64,000 bases of DNA, taken from contig NZ_CP031728.1 in NCBI RefSeq assembly GCF_008806975.1, forward strand, positions 3,059,501 through 3,123,500. Reading direction: 5' to 3'. The position numbers and the translations under genes were made by a program. Shown piece by piece: positions 47,211 through 57,280 of this stretch (position 1 is its first letter; each line of letters opens with the position of its first letter). Under the pieces are notes generated by a model. It was not told where the DNA came from and made no database searches. It worked only from the letters and a program-made list of their open reading frames with translations. Origin of the DNA: Cellvibrio sp. KY-GH-1 (lineage in GTDB: Bacteria > Pseudomonadota > Gammaproteobacteria > Pseudomonadales > Cellvibrionaceae).

Positions 47211-47708
47211 CTAGTCCTTATCGTTTTGCAAATTGTGCTGACGCAGAATTTCGTCGTAGCGCGGTTCTACATTGGCCTTGTCGATCGCATCGATCGCCAA
47301 CTGAATTTCCTGGTTATCCACTTGCACAAACACTTCGCCATTTTCTACTTTGGTGATTATGCCTTTAAATCGACGACGACCATCGCGAGCAATACGCATG
47401 CGTACAGTGATGATTTCGCCAACAAAACGCGCATAGTGCGCTTCTTTATAGAGCGGACGATCCAGACCTGGCGATGACACCTCCAGGGTGTACTCATTAT
47501 CGATTGGATCTTCTACGTCAAAAACCGCGCTCACCTGACGACTTACGCGTTCACAATCTTCCAACGATGCGCCGTTGGGACCATCAATATAAATGCGCAC
47601 AGTGGTGTAACGGCCCTGAGTTAAATACTCAAGCCCCCAGAGCTCGCAGCCCAGAGAAGCCGCCACAGGCTCAACCAGTTGCTCCAGAATTTCTTGCTTG
47701 GATGCCAT
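47211..47708 (-). CDS. rimP: Ribosome maturation factor RimP
   Basis: A 165-residue RimP involved in late 30S maturation. Typical sequences: LVEPVAASLGCELWGLEYLTQGRYTTVRIYIDGPNGASLEDCERVSRQVSAVFDVEDPI and YTLEVSSPGLDRPLYKEAHYARFVGE. It is the first protein gene after the initiator tRNA, separated by two terminators. Confidence 0.97.
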   Translation of the reverse strand: MASKQEILEQLVEPVAASLGCELWGLEYLTQGRYTTVRIYIDGPNGASLEDCERVSRQVSAVFDVEDPIDNEYTLEVSSPGLDRPLYKEAHYARFVGEIITVRMRIARDGRRRFKGIITKVENGEVFVQVDNQEIQLAIDAIDKANVEPRYDEILRQHNLQNDKD

Positions 47709-47762
47709 GCTTTAATCCGAATTTGCCTCGTGCGGTTCACAGTAAAAACCGAAGGCCTAAAA

Positions 47763-47787
47763 AACAAAAATGGGCACAAGGCCCATT
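47763..47787 (-). terminator. Second of two tandem terminators before rimP
   Basis: In the transcript, AATGGGC-CTTGT-GCCCATT is followed by TTTGTTTTTT; 7-bp stem, about 60 bases ahead of the rimP start. Confidence 0.7.
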
Positions 47788-47852
47788 CGAACGAATACTA
47801 CTTAACCACACAGGCCTGCGTGATTTGGGCCGAAACCCTGAACAGCGAATAC

Positions 47853-47875
47853 AAAAAAGCCCCATAAAGGGGCTT
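47853..47875 (-). terminator. Terminator of the initiator tRNA gene
   Basis: In the transcript, AAGCCCC-TTTAT-GGGGCTT is followed by a T-run; 7-bp stem about 120 bases after the tRNA. This is the first of two tandem hairpins between the tRNA and rimP. Confidence 0.75.
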
Positions 47876-47995
47876 CTCGACCTGAGCCTGCTTTATTACA
47901 AAGCAGACTCATTACAGCTGTCTGGCGAGAACCGGGAATTCCCTTTTTCTCTACCTGCCTTTGCTAATCTGTGATCAGCAAAGCGCAAAGAATTT

Positions 47996-48072
<77 letters not shown>

Positions 48073-48113
48073 ACTGAAACTCAATCTTGCTAACTGCTCA
48101 AGTGAGGTCGCGC

Positions 48114-48142
48114 ATTATATGGAGATGATTATAGATGGTCAA
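48114..48142 (-). promoter_or_regulatory. Sigma-70 promoter of the initiator tRNA
   Basis: TTGACC, 17-base spacer, TATAAT on the minus strand; a GC-rich discriminator (GCGCGACC) follows, as in stringently controlled stable-RNA promoters. The expected start is near 48107, 35 bases before the mature tRNA. Confidence 0.8.
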
Positions 48143-48235
48143 GAGAATTTTTCCTGAATCATCAAATAGACAAATTCCATCTACATCGGAAAGAGATAAC
48201 TGGAGATAATTTAATCTGTCGACATGACAAAACCG

Positions 48236-49150
48236 TTAAACGGTTTTATTCAGAAAGCTACCGACGGCATTGTTATCGGCAAACACACCTATCTCAATCA
48301 AGCGCCGATTAATATCGATATTGCGGCGAGTAGATTCATTAAACAGCTCCGCGCGCGCCTGACGCTGATCCAACAGTCGCTGCTCTTCTTCAAACTCCAA
48401 CTGTTCGCGCTGCAATCGATTTTCATCCTGAGCGATACGCTCCTCTTCACGCTCGCGACGGGCAAGCTCGGCGTCACCGGCTGAGCCTGCCGCCTGCGAC
48501 TCATCCTCTTTTTTAACATCATCGCCGCGCAGGCTATTTTGCTCTTCGGCTTCGGCCGCCTCTTTTGCGCGCAATTCCGCGCGCGCCTCCAACTCCATTT
48601 TGGCCGCCTGAGCAGCAACACGTCCATCTTGCGACGAAGGCTCCGCAGGGGCGTTAGCCGCGCGGCGCAACTGCTGAGCCTTGCGCAGGGTGGCCTCCGG
48701 ATCCCCCGGAATTGGACTGGTATCCACTTCTACAGACCCGCCGACGGCATAGCTAACGCCATCGGGCCCGCGCACAAAACTGTAGGTCGGGCTACCGGCA
48801 TACTGACCGGCAACCGCAGCATGGGCTTGCTCGTGGGCGCGCACTTCGCGATCACGCGCCGCCAAATCCTGAATTTGCTTTTGCTCGGTTTTGAGTTCTT
48901 CTTCGGTGCGCCCCGAGTTGGCGCGTCGCTCCTGCGACAACGCAGCCTGGCGATCCTGCTCAACCTCATCATTAGGGCGTTCATCCGGCAAGCGGCGATT
49001 CTGTGAGTGCACGGATTCAGCCAACTGCTCAGTGGGCTTAAAGGAGGAGGATTTAAGTTCAGTATCCTCTTGACCAACAGCAGCCCGCCCGAGCGGCGCA
49101 TAGGGCGCAACGGTATTGGCATAACTGGAAGGAAGCGAATTACTGATCAC
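48236..49150 (-). CDS. Putative metalloprotease, CJM1_0395/SprA-related family
   Basis: A 304-residue protein with a disordered, charged N-terminus and a central domain REVRAHEQAHAAVAGQYAGSPTYSFVRGPDGVSYAVGGSVEVDTSPIPGDPEATLRKAQQLRRAA. HEQAH (106-110) is an HExxH zinc motif. The C-terminal third is an Arg/Glu-rich helical region. Its family is often annotated as a putative metalloprotease, but activity is unproven. There is no signal peptide. The stop codon lies in a small AAAACCG/CGGTTTT hairpin (48228-48246) that may act as a terminator. Confidence 0.82.
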   Translation of the reverse strand: MISNSLPSSYANTVAPYAPLGRAAVGQEDTELKSSSFKPTEQLAESVHSQNRRLPDERPNDEVEQDRQAALSQERRANSGRTEEELKTEQKQIQDLAARDREVRAHEQAHAAVAGQYAGSPTYSFVRGPDGVSYAVGGSVEVDTSPIPGDPEATLRKAQQLRRAANAPAEPSSQDGRVAAQAAKMELEARAELRAKEAAEAEEQNSLRGDDVKKEDESQAAGSAGDAELARREREEERIAQDENRLQREQLEFEEEQRLLDQRQARAELFNESTRRNIDINRRLIEIGVFADNNAVGSFLNKTV

Positions 49151-49189
49151 TCAAATCACCTCAGACTTATTACTCACAAGGAATCCACC

Positions 49190-49450
49190 CTACGCCCGGA
49201 CATCCAGCAAGGTACCGATAGTTTCATCGGCCGCCTTGACCACTTTGGCCGAACTATCGAATACCTGGCTTTGAGCCTTGAGATTGACCAATGCTTCCGA
49301 CAAATCCTGCGACTGGGAATTGGCCTGCGGTGAATCGGCGCGCTGGGTCGTACCAGCCTGAGCGATCTGTTGGGCAGATTGCGCCATGGAAGCCTGGCTC
49401 TTTTGCATGCCAATCAAACCTTGGTTAACCACTGAACCTACGTCCATCAT
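49190..49450 (-). CDS. Small protein resembling flagellar rod/hook terminal helices
   Basis: An 86-residue protein. Its N-terminus (VGSVVNQGLIGMQKSQASMAQSAQQIAQAGT) and C-terminus (EALVNLKAQSQVFDSSAKVVKAADETIGTLLDVRA) look like the two terminal helices of flagellar rod/hook proteins (FlgB/C/G type), joined directly without the middle domain. It precedes the metalloprotease on the same strand, 39 bases away. Resemblance judged by eye; no export role proven. Confidence 0.7.
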   Translation of the reverse strand: MMDVGSVVNQGLIGMQKSQASMAQSAQQIAQAGTTQRADSPQANSQSQDLSEALVNLKAQSQVFDSSAKVVKAADETIGTLLDVRA

Positions 49451-49564
49451 GTCACCTCTTTACCTGAGCGGCTGACGCCAGAATTTTCGAATCAGAACCA
49501 TGCATTGCCGATGAGGCATAAACAATTCCCCAATGCTGATAACAGTTTACGCCGCAAAACGCAC

Positions 49565-49588
49565 AAAAAACAGGCGAATTTGCCGCCT
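49565..49588 (-). terminator. Probable terminator after the biotin-operon tail gene
   Basis: In the transcript, AGGCG-GCAAATT-CGCCT is followed by GTTTTTTG; a short 5-bp stem, about 57 bases after the DUF2459 stop codon. Confidence 0.5.
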
Positions 49589-49644
49589 ATTGCCACATTT
49601 CTAAGACAAGTTTGATTTAAAAAAGAAAAAGATATAACCGGGGA

Positions 49645-50319
49645 TTATTCGGAGGACGGGCGACCGTTACGCTGCTGGAAATCAGATATTGCCTTGGCCT
49701 GCTCAAACACACTCTGGGCTGTTAACTGCAACCGGCTGCGCACCGGCAAACCTGCCGCCTGCAGCGCGCGCCCACTCCAGGTATTGCAGTTGCTAAACAA
49801 ACCATAGCGGCCTTGCGCTTGATAAAAATGCCCAACCCCTTCGCCATAGGCTTGCAGCGGTATCGGCTGTTGCACGCTATCCAACACAAATGAATCATCG
49901 ATATAGCGAATCAACTGGCGCAAACCCGGCTCGGTAATCGCCAAGGGAACACGGGTTTCGGCAGGAATATCCGCAAAGGGCGATCGCCCGTAGCTAAGGA
50001 CCTGCAGCGCAGAATATTGGGAAAGGAATAACGCCTTGGTTGCCGTGCCGAAACTTTTATTCTTGCCGGTAAAGTAATCACCATCGCCCCAGCCAACACG
50101 AATATATTGCGTGCCCTGCGCTTCTGCCTGCAGAAACCGGCTATGCGCACGCACTGCTTCCGCAGGCAATAATATACTCGTGTGCCATTCGCGGTAGATA
50201 AAATGAATTTGTTGCGATGCATGTTGCGAGGGGATTTTTTTAGTATCCGGCAGCGAGCTGCACGCAAATTGCAGCAGCAATAATGCATATGCCAATAGAC
50301 GACAAAAAACCTGCATCAT
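49645..50319 (-). CDS. DUF2459 / TIGR02117 family protein, probable lipoprotein
   Basis: A 224-residue protein with a hydrophobic leader ending in LLQFACSS, a possible lipobox with Cys at about residue 20. The mature part has HFIYREWHTSILLPAE, IRVGWGDGDYFTGK and LFSNCNTWSGRALQAAGLPV, hallmarks of DUF2459 (a Cys-His motif that resembles papain-like amidases). Function is unknown. It overlaps bioD by 4 bases and is the last gene of the biotin operon, probably by chance. Confidence 0.82.
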   Translation of the reverse strand: MMQVFCRLLAYALLLLQFACSSLPDTKKIPSQHASQQIHFIYREWHTSILLPAEAVRAHSRFLQAEAQGTQYIRVGWGDGDYFTGKNKSFGTATKALFLSQYSALQVLSYGRSPFADIPAETRVPLAITEPGLRQLIRYIDDSFVLDSVQQPIPLQAYGEGVGHFYQAQGRYGLFSNCNTWSGRALQAAGLPVRSRLQLTAQSVFEQAKAISDFQQRNGRPSSE

Positions 50320-51014
50320 GATTTCAGCAGTGCCGCCGCAAAAACCGCCTGATCAACAACATCAGCAACTTGTTCAGGAGTAGGTGCAGACAACCATGGC
50401 ACAACCCCCAGGCAAGGCGCAGGAATACGCGCGCGCAAGCTGTCGATATTTTCCTGCAACACTGGCATATCGGCATCTACGCAGTTGGCAACCCAACCGA
50501 CAAGTGCCAAACCATCATTGCGAATCGCCTCAATAGTTAACAGCGCGTGATTAATGCACCCCAAACGCACACCTACCACGAGAATAACCGGTAATTGCAA
50601 TGTGCGCACAAGATCTGCCATGGTTTCGCGCGGATTTAAGGGCACGCGCCAGCCGCCCGCACCTTCTACCAGCGTAAAATCCGCCTGCATTAAACTGCCA
50701 CGACAAAAACCGGCAATGCGATCTGCCGATAACACACGCTTCTCACGCTGTGCGGCAATATGCGGTGCGATGGCCGCCTGCAACGCGATGGGATTTATCT
50801 GCTCATAGACCAGCGGTTCGGTCATCACCGACTGCAACATCAGCGCATCTTCATTGCGCAACCCGGCTTCAGTTTTTTCGCAACCAGCCGCCACCGGCTT
50901 TAACGCCGCTGTGCGCAAGCCCTGCTTTTTTGCCACCAACAACAAGCCAGCCGCCACCAAGGTTTTACCCACATTGGTGTCGGTGCCTGCGATAAAAAAT
51001 TGCTTCTTTGCCAT
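50316..51014 (-). CDS. bioD: Dethiobiotin synthetase
   Basis: A 232-residue ATP-dependent carboxylase that closes the ureido ring of dethiobiotin. P-loop GTDTNVGKT (10-18), LKPVAAGC substrate segment, VEGAGGWRVPL, and NCVD near the end. Standard length. It follows bioHC by 18 bases. Confidence 0.96.
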   Translation of the reverse strand: MAKKQFFIAGTDTNVGKTLVAAGLLLVAKKQGLRTAALKPVAAGCEKTEAGLRNEDALMLQSVMTEPLVYEQINPIALQAAIAPHIAAQREKRVLSADRIAGFCRGSLMQADFTLVEGAGGWRVPLNPRETMADLVRTLQLPVILVVGVRLGCINHALLTIEAIRNDGLALVGWVANCVDADMPVLQENIDSLRARIPAPCLGVVPWLSAPTPEQVADVVDQAVFAAALLKS

Positions 51015-51032
51015 AGAAAATAATTCAGCCGA

Positions 51033-52562
51033 TTAATGATTTTTCTTGCGTACCGATAAATAAAATACTTCGTAAGTTGCCGGCAAACCGCGCTCATCGC
51101 GAAATTGCTCATAGGCTGATTTAAACGCGGCGACACGCGAGCGCCCCGTCAACCCCTCTGGCTTGCCAGAATTAATATTGTGCGCGCCCAGTGCTTTTAA
51201 TTCGCGTGTCAGTTCCGTCAAGCGCTCAAAGAACATCACCCGCTGCTCCACCGCAAAATGCTCAATCGCAAGATCAGCAGCGACGGCGGCGAGGCGCAAT
51301 TCATCTTGCGGATAAAAATGGTTAACATGAACGTAATTATCTACCTGCTGCCAGGCAGATTTTAATTCATGTAGCGTATTGGGGCCGAGTGTTGCTATAT
51401 GCATGGATGCACCCGGCTTTAACACGCGCGCCATTTCGCGCAACAATTGCGGCAAATCGGAACACCACTGGATGGCCAGACTTGAAAATAACAGATCCAG
51501 GCTGTTGCTCCCCAGTGGCAAATGTTCGGCATCACCACACAACCAGTGAATCCTGTGCGCCGGTGATTGCGCGCGCGCAAATTGCAACATTCCTTCGGCA
51601 ATATCCAAACCAATAACACAGGCAGGATCAAAACGACTCGCGAGTTGTCGGGTAAAAAAACCAGTACCCGACCCAAGATCCAAGACGCGAGCATTTTCTT
51701 CCACGGCAACCGGCAAATATTGCAGCAAATGTTTGCCAACATCGCGTTGCAACTGCGCCACCGAATCATAGGTGGGCGCGGCTCGCCCGAACGACTGGGC
51801 TACTTTTCGCTTATCCAACATTAAATTGGCCGGAAAACTTTTACGCAAAAACTGTTCAATTTCTGCCGCCACTTTTTCCGGCTGACTCCAATGCACCGCA
51901 TGGGACGCCTGCGCAATAACTATCAATTTATGAGCAGAATTAATCGTGGCAATTGCACTGGCCGCCGCCACAGGAACCAGCGCATCCTTGTCGGCCAGCA
52001 AGTGCAGTACTGGCTGGCGCAATTCAGCCAAGGCAGCTCGATTATCCAGATCACGCAATAACTCCAGCGCCGGCAACCAATTATCCGTGACAGCCTCAGG
52101 CATTAATTTGCGCAGGCTTTTTAACAATTGACGCTCAGCATTATCGCCTTGCGCCATCAGCCCATAAAAAAACTTCAGCGATGCCTGAGCATCCTGCGCG
52201 AACGACAAATTAAATTTGCGATTGACGACATCCGGCATAGCGGTTGGATAATCATTGCTCGCCACGAATTTTGCATTGGCTGCGACAGCGATAAGCGCAC
52301 GCACTTTGTCAGGATAGCGCGCCGCCAATTGCACCCCCAACATGGCACCAAGCGACCACCCAAGAACTACCGACCCATCAGGTAATTGCGCGGCAATTTT
52401 TTCGAGTAGCGATTCCAGTGAAAATGTTTCCAATACCGATGAGCCACCGAAGCCGGGTAAATCCAGCGCGGTGACCCGTGCGATTTTTTCCAATGCGGGC
52501 AATAAGGGTTGCCAGGTGCGACTGTCGCCACCCCAACCATGCAAGAGCACCAGATTAATCAT
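51033..52562 (-). CDS. bioC: Fused BioH-BioC: pimeloyl-ACP methyl ester esterase and malonyl-ACP methyltransferase
   Basis: A 509-residue fusion. Residues 1-245 are Bio[15 protein letters not shown], nucleophile S70 in [13 protein letters not shown] aspartate and [12 protein letters not shown] histidine. Residues about 250-509 are Bio[29 protein letters not shown], the SAM site [15 protein letters not shown], and a [18 protein letters not shown] LATLGPNT region. BioC methylates malonyl-ACP to start pimelate synthesis and BioH removes the methyl at the end. ATG 52562 overlaps the bioF stop (ATGATTAA) and gives the usual BioH start; in-frame starts at 52574 and 52571 are possible. Confidence 0.93.
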   Translation of the reverse strand: MINLVLLHGWGGDSRTWQPLLPALEKIARVTALDLPGFGGSSVLETFSLESLLEKIAAQLPDGSVVLGWSLGAMLGVQLAARYPDKVRALIAVAANAKFVASNDYPTAMPDVVNRKFNLSFAQDAQASLKFFYGLMAQGDNAERQLLKSLRKLMPEAVTDNWLPALELLRDLDNRAALAELRQPVLHLLADKDALVPVAAASAIATINSAHKLIVIAQASHAVHWSQPEKVAAEIEQFLRKSFPANLMLDKRKVAQSFGRAAPTYDSVAQLQRDVGKHLLQYLPVAVEENARVLDLGSGTGFFTRQLASRFDPACVIGLDIAEGMLQFARAQSPAHRIHWLCGDAEHLPLGSNSLDLLFSSLAIQWCSDLPQLLREMARVLKPGASMHIATLGPNTLHELKSAWQQVDNYVHVNHFYPQDELRLAAVAADLAIEHFAVEQRVMFFERLTELTRELKALGAHNINSGKPEGLTGRSRVAAFKSAYEQFRDERGLPATYEVFYLSVRKKNH

Positions 52563-53748
52563 GTGGCACATCACTCATTTCGCGACTCATCACATCACCC
52601 AATACGCCGAGCAATTGATCCACCTGCGCAAAAGTGTGCTGCGCCGAAAACGTAATGCGCAGGCGCGATCCACCAACAGGCACTGTCGGTGGGCGAATCG
52701 CAACAATTAAAATACCGCGCTCCGCTAATTGCTCAGCAATCGCCAGCGTTTTTGCTTCATCGCCAATAACGATAGGCTGGATGGGTGAAAATGAATCCAT
52801 CAATTGCAAACCCATTGCAAAAGCACCGCGTCGGAAATGGGCAATCAATTGGTTAAGATGTTCACGTCGCCAGTGTTCCGTTTGAATCAACCGCAAACTC
52901 GCGCGCGTTGCAGCGGCGACCGCAGGTGGCATAGCCGTTGTATAGATGTAAGGGCGTGCAAATTGAATCAGACTTTCGATCAGCGTTTCACTGCCGGCAA
53001 TAAATGCTCCAAAGCTGCCGGCAGCTTTCCCGAGCGTACCCATTAAAATCGGCAATTGGTTTTGCGTTAAACCAAAATGCTCAGCAGAGCCAGAACCGTT
53101 TTTTCCCAAACATCCAAAACCGTGGGCGTCATCCACCATTAACCATGCATCATTTTTTTGCGCGAGCGCTGCGAGCTCTGGCAAGGGGGCACAGTCACCA
53201 TCCATACTGAATACGCCATCTACCACAATTAATTTACGCCCAGCTTCAGTTTTATCCAAACGCGCCTGTAAATTATTTAAATCATTGTGTAAAAAGCGCT
53301 GAAAGCGAGCACCGCTTAGCAAGCCCGCGTCCAATAGGCTCGCGTGGTTTAAGCGATCCTCAAACACCGCATCGCCCTGCCCCACCAGCGCAGTAATTGC
53401 GCCCATATTGGCCATGTAGCCGGTGGAAAATAGTAACGCCCGGTCGCGCCCGGTAAAGGCGGCCAACTCTTCTTCCAGTGCATGGTGTTCGCTCGAGTGC
53501 CCAGCGACCAGATGCGATGCCCCGCTGCCTACACCAAATTGTTTAGCGGATTCCGCCAGTGCATTTATCACCTCGGGATGATTGGCCAGCCCGAGATAAT
53601 CATTACTACAGAAAGCGAGATATTTTTTCCCATCAACAATCACTTCCGGTGTTTGCGGTGATTGCAGGGTTTTGCGGGTGCGATACAAATGTGCCGCACG
53701 GCGTTCAGCAAGAAGTGGAGCGAGGGTTTGATCAAGATGAGCAGACAT
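52555..53748 (-). CDS. bioF: 8-amino-7-oxononanoate synthase
   Basis: A 397-residue PLP enzyme that condenses pimeloyl-ACP and alanine. It shows [43 protein letters not shown], and the PLP lysine in [11 protein letters not shown]. Length and order are normal. It lies 61 bases after bioB and overlaps bioHC by 8 bases. Confidence 0.97.
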   Translation of the reverse strand: MSAHLDQTLAPLLAERRAAHLYRTRKTLQSPQTPEVIVDGKKYLAFCSNDYLGLANHPEVINALAESAKQFGVGSGASHLVAGHSSEHHALEEELAAFTGRDRALLFSTGYMANMGAITALVGQGDAVFEDRLNHASLLDAGLLSGARFQRFLHNDLNNLQARLDKTEAGRKLIVVDGVFSMDGDCAPLPELAALAQKNDAWLMVDDAHGFGCLGKNGSGSAEHFGLTQNQLPILMGTLGKAAGSFGAFIAGSETLIESLIQFARPYIYTTAMPPAVAAATRASLRLIQTEHWRREHLNQLIAHFRRGAFAMGLQLMDSFSPIQPIVIGDEAKTLAIAEQLAERGILIVAIRPPTVPVGGSRLRITFSAQHTFAQVDQLLGVLGDVMSREMSDVPHD

Positions 53749-53809
53749 GTGGAAAAAACTTTTAGGGCGGCTTTATGCAAAAGCCGCCACATGAATAATT
53801 CACCGCAAA

Positions 53810-54868
53810 TTATTTTGCAGCGTTGTAGAACATTGAACCCATAGCTGCCTCTTGCAATTGATGCACTATAGCGGCTTCCTGTTCGTTCTCATCTTCATGC
53901 ACTTCATAAGCTTCAGGTTTAATGCCGAGCTTGTTAAACAACTGCATATCTTTGTTGGCTTCAGGATTTGGAGTGGTCAGCAATTTTTCGCCGTAGAAAA
54001 TCGAGTTGGCGCCCGCGAGAAATGCCATCGCCTGGGTCTGCTCATTCATCTGTTCGCGTCCGGCGGACAGACGTACATGGGATTTAGGCATGAGGATACG
54101 CGCAACAGCGATGGTGCGAATAAAATCGAACGGATCAAGATCGGCCTCATCCGCCAGGGGGGTTCCGCCCACTTTTACCAGCATATTGATAGGTACAGAT
54201 TCCGGATGCTCGGTCATGTTCGCCAACTGCTGCAACAGGCCCGCTCGATCATTCACTTCTTCACCCATTCCAACAATACCACCGCAGCAAACTTTCATGC
54301 CGGCCTTGCGCACATTGGCGAGGGTTTGCAAACGATCCTGGTAGGTACGGGTAGTGATAATTTCACCGTAGTATTCCGGCGAGGTATCCAGGTTGTGGTT
54401 GTAGTAATCGAGGCCGGCGTCAGCCAGATCCTGCGCCTGCTGCTCATCGAGCATCCCGAGGGTCATACAGGTTTCCATGCCCAGGGCTTTAACACCTTTC
54501 ACCATATGCGTCACATAAGGCATATCTTTCCCCTTGGGGGACCGCCAGGCGGCGCCCATACAAAAACGGGTTGCCCCCGAGGCTTTGGCCGCACGCGCCT
54601 CTTCAATTACTTTTTCCACCGCCATCAGTTTTTCTTTTTCCAGGCCAGTATCATAACGGGCCGATTGCGGGCAATAGGCGCAATCTTCAGGGCAAGCACC
54701 GGTTTTGATCGAGCATAGCGTGCTGACCTGAACTTCGTTGGGATTGAAATAGGCGCGATGTACTGATTGCGCCTGAAACATCAGGTCGCTAAAAGGCAAG
54801 GCAAACAACGCGGTGATCTCGGCGCGAGTCCAATCGTGTCTGATAGTAGGGGCAAAACTGGCGTTCAT
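53810..54868 (-). CDS. bioB: Biotin synthase
   Basis: A 352-residue radical-SAM enzyme that inserts sulfur into dethiobiotin. The cluster motif CPEDCAYC has C59, C63 and C66; also [12 protein letters not shown] and [24 protein letters not shown]. The C-terminal extension after the TIM barrel is longer and acidic ([10 protein letters not shown]). First gene of the operon, behind the BirA-like site. Confidence 0.98.
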   Translation of the reverse strand: MNASFAPTIRHDWTRAEITALFALPFSDLMFQAQSVHRAYFNPNEVQVSTLCSIKTGACPEDCAYCPQSARYDTGLEKEKLMAVEKVIEEARAAKASGATRFCMGAAWRSPKGKDMPYVTHMVKGVKALGMETCMTLGMLDEQQAQDLADAGLDYYNHNLDTSPEYYGEIITTRTYQDRLQTLANVRKAGMKVCCGGIVGMGEEVNDRAGLLQQLANMTEHPESVPINMLVKVGGTPLADEADLDPFDFIRTIAVARILMPKSHVRLSAGREQMNEQTQAMAFLAGANSIFYGEKLLTTPNPEANKDMQLFNKLGIKPEAYEVHEDENEQEAAIVHQLQEAAMGSMFYNAAK

Positions 54869-54931
54869 AACGAATCCCTGGAGCTGAAGGGGAAATTACG
54901 GGTTTGCCGCATCTTACCTGCGGAGCCATAG

Positions 54932-54964
54932 TTGTCAACTTTCAAAGAGGAAAAAAGTTTACTA
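54932..54964. promoter_or_regulatory. BirA-type biotin operator
   Basis: TTGTCAACT (54932-54940), a 15-base spacer, and AGTTTACTA (54956-54964) form an imperfect palindrome (8 of 10 positions match when the flanking bases are included). It has the same arm type and spacer as the known TTGTAAACC-N15-GGTTTACAA BirA site. It lies 64 bases upstream of bioB and in the divergent region shared with comF. Confidence 0.65.
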
Positions 54965-55065
54965 CTCTGTGTTAGCTGTGGAGATTGCCTAATAGGTTTT
55001 GACACCGACAGCCCAGCGGATAAACTCCAAACCACGACAACATTGATCACAGCAAGGATTGCACC

Positions 55066-55782
55066 ATGACAGACTTCCCATTCCTGTACGGCTTTATCAA
55101 CCAACTGATTCCCAACCACTGCCTCCTCTGCGGCGACACGTTGGGAGAGTCCCTGATTTGCACCCATTGCCATGAGCAGTTGCCGCACCTGGAGGCATTT
55201 CCCTTTCTCTGTAGCTGCTGCGCCCTGCCACTAAAAAGTGCGGCCCCTTTTTGCGGCCATTGCCTGGAGCGCAAGCCAGCTTTCAGTCGCAGTTGCATCG
55301 CCTTTAGCTATGAGCACCCGCTGGATTTCCTGATCCATCAGTTTAAATATCGCCGCCAATTGACCAGCGGCAAGTTGTTGGGCGAAATGCTTGCCGATAC
55401 CTGCCGCCAAGCGGAGCGCCCGGACTTTCTGGTGCCAGCCCCCATCCACTGGCGCAAGCGTTGGCGACGCGGATTTAACCAGACCGAACTACTCGCACGC
55501 CAAGTAGGCAAATTGCTCCAATTGCCGGTGGTAGATGCACTGCGCCAGACTCGCTACCACGAATCGCAAAAAGACTTGGGGCGGAAACAGCGGCAGAAAA
55601 ACCTGCGTCAATCACTGGCCCTTCGCAATAAATTTAAAGCGCGAGTAGAGGGAGCACATATCGCGCTGGTCGATGATGTAGTAACCACGGCCGCAACAGC
55701 TCGTGCGTTGAGTGAACTTCTGCTCAAAGCAGGCGCCCAACGGGTGGATATATGGGCCTTGGCGCGCACCCCGGAGAATTGA
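55066..55782 (+). CDS. ComF-family phosphoribosyltransferase-like protein
   Basis: A 238-residue protein with an N-terminal zinc-finger set (CLLCGD, CTHCHEQ, CSCCA, CGHC) and a C-terminal phosphoribosyltransferase fold with VDDVVTTAATARALSELLLKAGA. In naturally competent bacteria ComF acts in DNA uptake, and gammaproteobacterial members near bioB (YhgH/GntX type) have a less defined role. Divergent from bioB, with a good ribosome site. Confidence 0.88.
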   Translation: MTDFPFLYGFINQLIPNHCLLCGDTLGESLICTHCHEQLPHLEAFPFLCSCCALPLKSAAPFCGHCLERKPAFSRSCIAFSYEHPLDFLIHQFKYRRQLTSGKLLGEMLADTCRQAERPDFLVPAPIHWRKRWRRGFNQTELLARQVGKLLQLPVVDALRQTRYHESQKDLGRKQRQKNLRQSLALRNKFKARVEGAHIALVDDVVTTAATARALSELLLKAGAQRVDIWALARTPEN

Positions 55783-55900
55783 AGTCCGCAGCCATCAGCA
55801 GATTTTTTGCCGTAAACATTGATAATTCACGCTACCTTAGCCACTCAATTGCCGCTAATATCCATGCACAATTTCGATAAACCCAGTCGCAAGGACTTAC

Positions 55901-57280
55901 ATGAAATTTCGCTCTCTTCTACTGCCGTTGGCGCTCGCATGCGCCTTTGACAGTAACGCGCAAGCGCTCAAACCCAAACAGAATCAACCAGAGCCAACGC
56001 CAACGCCGGTACAGACTGCATCCTCCACCGCCCAGCAACTCTACGCCTCAGCCCAGCAGGATTTATTGCAACTGCGTGTACTGACCAAAAGCGGTAACAG
56101 CCAGAGCTCGGTTGGTTCAGGCTTTTTAATCGGCACCTCCAATCTGGTGATTACCAATTACCACGTGGTATCGCAAATCGCGCTGGAGCCAGACACCTAT
56201 TTTGGTGAATACAAGGATACCCAAGGCAAAAGCGGTGCAATTGAATTGCTCGCCGTAGATGTACTCCACGACCTGGCCGTCGTAAGGGTCGATGAACAGG
56301 GCACAGGTTTTTTTAACGTACCTTTTGCTCAGGGCGATCAACCCCAACCCCCCTTGGAAATACTCAAGCAGGGCCAGCATCTTTACTCACTGGGCAACCC
56401 GCTGGATTTGGGATTTACTATTTCCGAGGGCACCTATAACGGTGAAAGTCATCGTGGATTTTCCGCACAATTGATGTTTACCGGCCCGGTTAACCCCGGC
56501 ATGAGCGGCGGCCCCAATGTCACTGCCAGTGGCCAGCTCGCCGGAGTTAATGTTGCGCACCGCCGCGATGGCGAACTGGTGAGCTTTTTAGTACCGGCGA
56601 TTTTTGTGCAGCAACTGCTCGCCAAGGTTAGTGCCGACATGACGCCGCCAAAAGACTTCAATCCCATCATCGGCGAACAGCTGCTGCAACACCAAAGTAC
56701 GATGGTCGACACCTTGCTGGAGAAACCCTTCAGCATTAAACAACTCGGCCCCTATCAGGTGCCGGTGCGCGAATCCGAGCAGGTGCGTTGCTGGGGCAAT
56801 ACAGATAACAGCGAGAAAAAGGCTTATTCGATTGATACCATCAACTGCAATATGGAATCGGCAATTTTTGTATCCGGTGAATTGCAAACCGGGCACTTGA
56901 GCATGCATCACAAATTTGCGCGCAACAAAAAGCTCAACACCCTGCAATTCGCGCGCCTCGCCACCAATCTTTACAACGGTCAGGTATACAGCACTGCCAA
57001 AAGCGAAACTATCACCCCCGCCTATTGCACAGAAAGCTTTGTCAGTCACAACAATATTTCCCTGCGCGCATTGGTGTGCGCCGAGGCCTACCACAAATTC
57101 AAGGATCTCTATGATTTCACACTCATCACTGCCAGCGCTGATGACAGCGATAAGAGTTTACAGAGCATGATTAATATACAGGGCGTGTCTTACGTAAACG
57201 GGGTGAAATTAATTAGCCAGTTTATGCAGGGTATCGATCGTACTGTGTCGGCCAAAACAGATGCGGAGGTGAGCCAATGA
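55901..57280 (+). CDS. Secreted trypsin-like serine protease
   Basis: A 459-residue protein with a signal peptide (cleavage near residue 20, SNA-QA). The catalytic triad is visible: H88 (TNYHVV), D124 (LHDLAVV) and S202 (NPGMSGGP), as in S1C/DegP-like proteases, but with no PDZ domain. The C-terminal 230 residues are an unrecognised domain. It overlaps the next gene by 4 bases (ATGA), so the protease and the FHA membrane protein are probably partners. Confidence 0.85.
   Translation: MKFRSLLLPLALACAFDSNAQALKPKQNQPEPTPTPVQTASSTAQQLYASAQQDLLQLRVLTKSGNSQSSVGSGFLIGTSNLVITNYHVVSQIALEPDTYFGEYKDTQGKSGAIELLAVDVLHDLAVVRVDEQGTGFFNVPFAQGDQPQPPLEILKQGQHLYSLGNPLDLGFTISEGTYNGESHRGFSAQLMFTGPVNPGMSGGPNVTASGQLAGVNVAHRRDGELVSFLVPAIFVQQLLAKVSADMTPPKDFNPIIGEQLLQHQSTMVDTLLEKPFSIKQLGPYQVPVRESEQVRCWGNTDNSEKKAYSIDTINCNMESAIFVSGELQTGHLSMHHKFARNKKLNTLQFARLATNLYNGQVYSTAKSETITPAYCTESFVSHNNISLRALVCAEAYHKFKDLYDFTLITASADDSDKSLQSMINIQGVSYVNGVKLISQFMQGIDRTVSAKTDAEVSQ

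Noticed and set aside
53852..54718. 288-codon open frame antisense to bioB
   Set aside because: Fully covered by bioB; low-complexity translation and no ribosome site.
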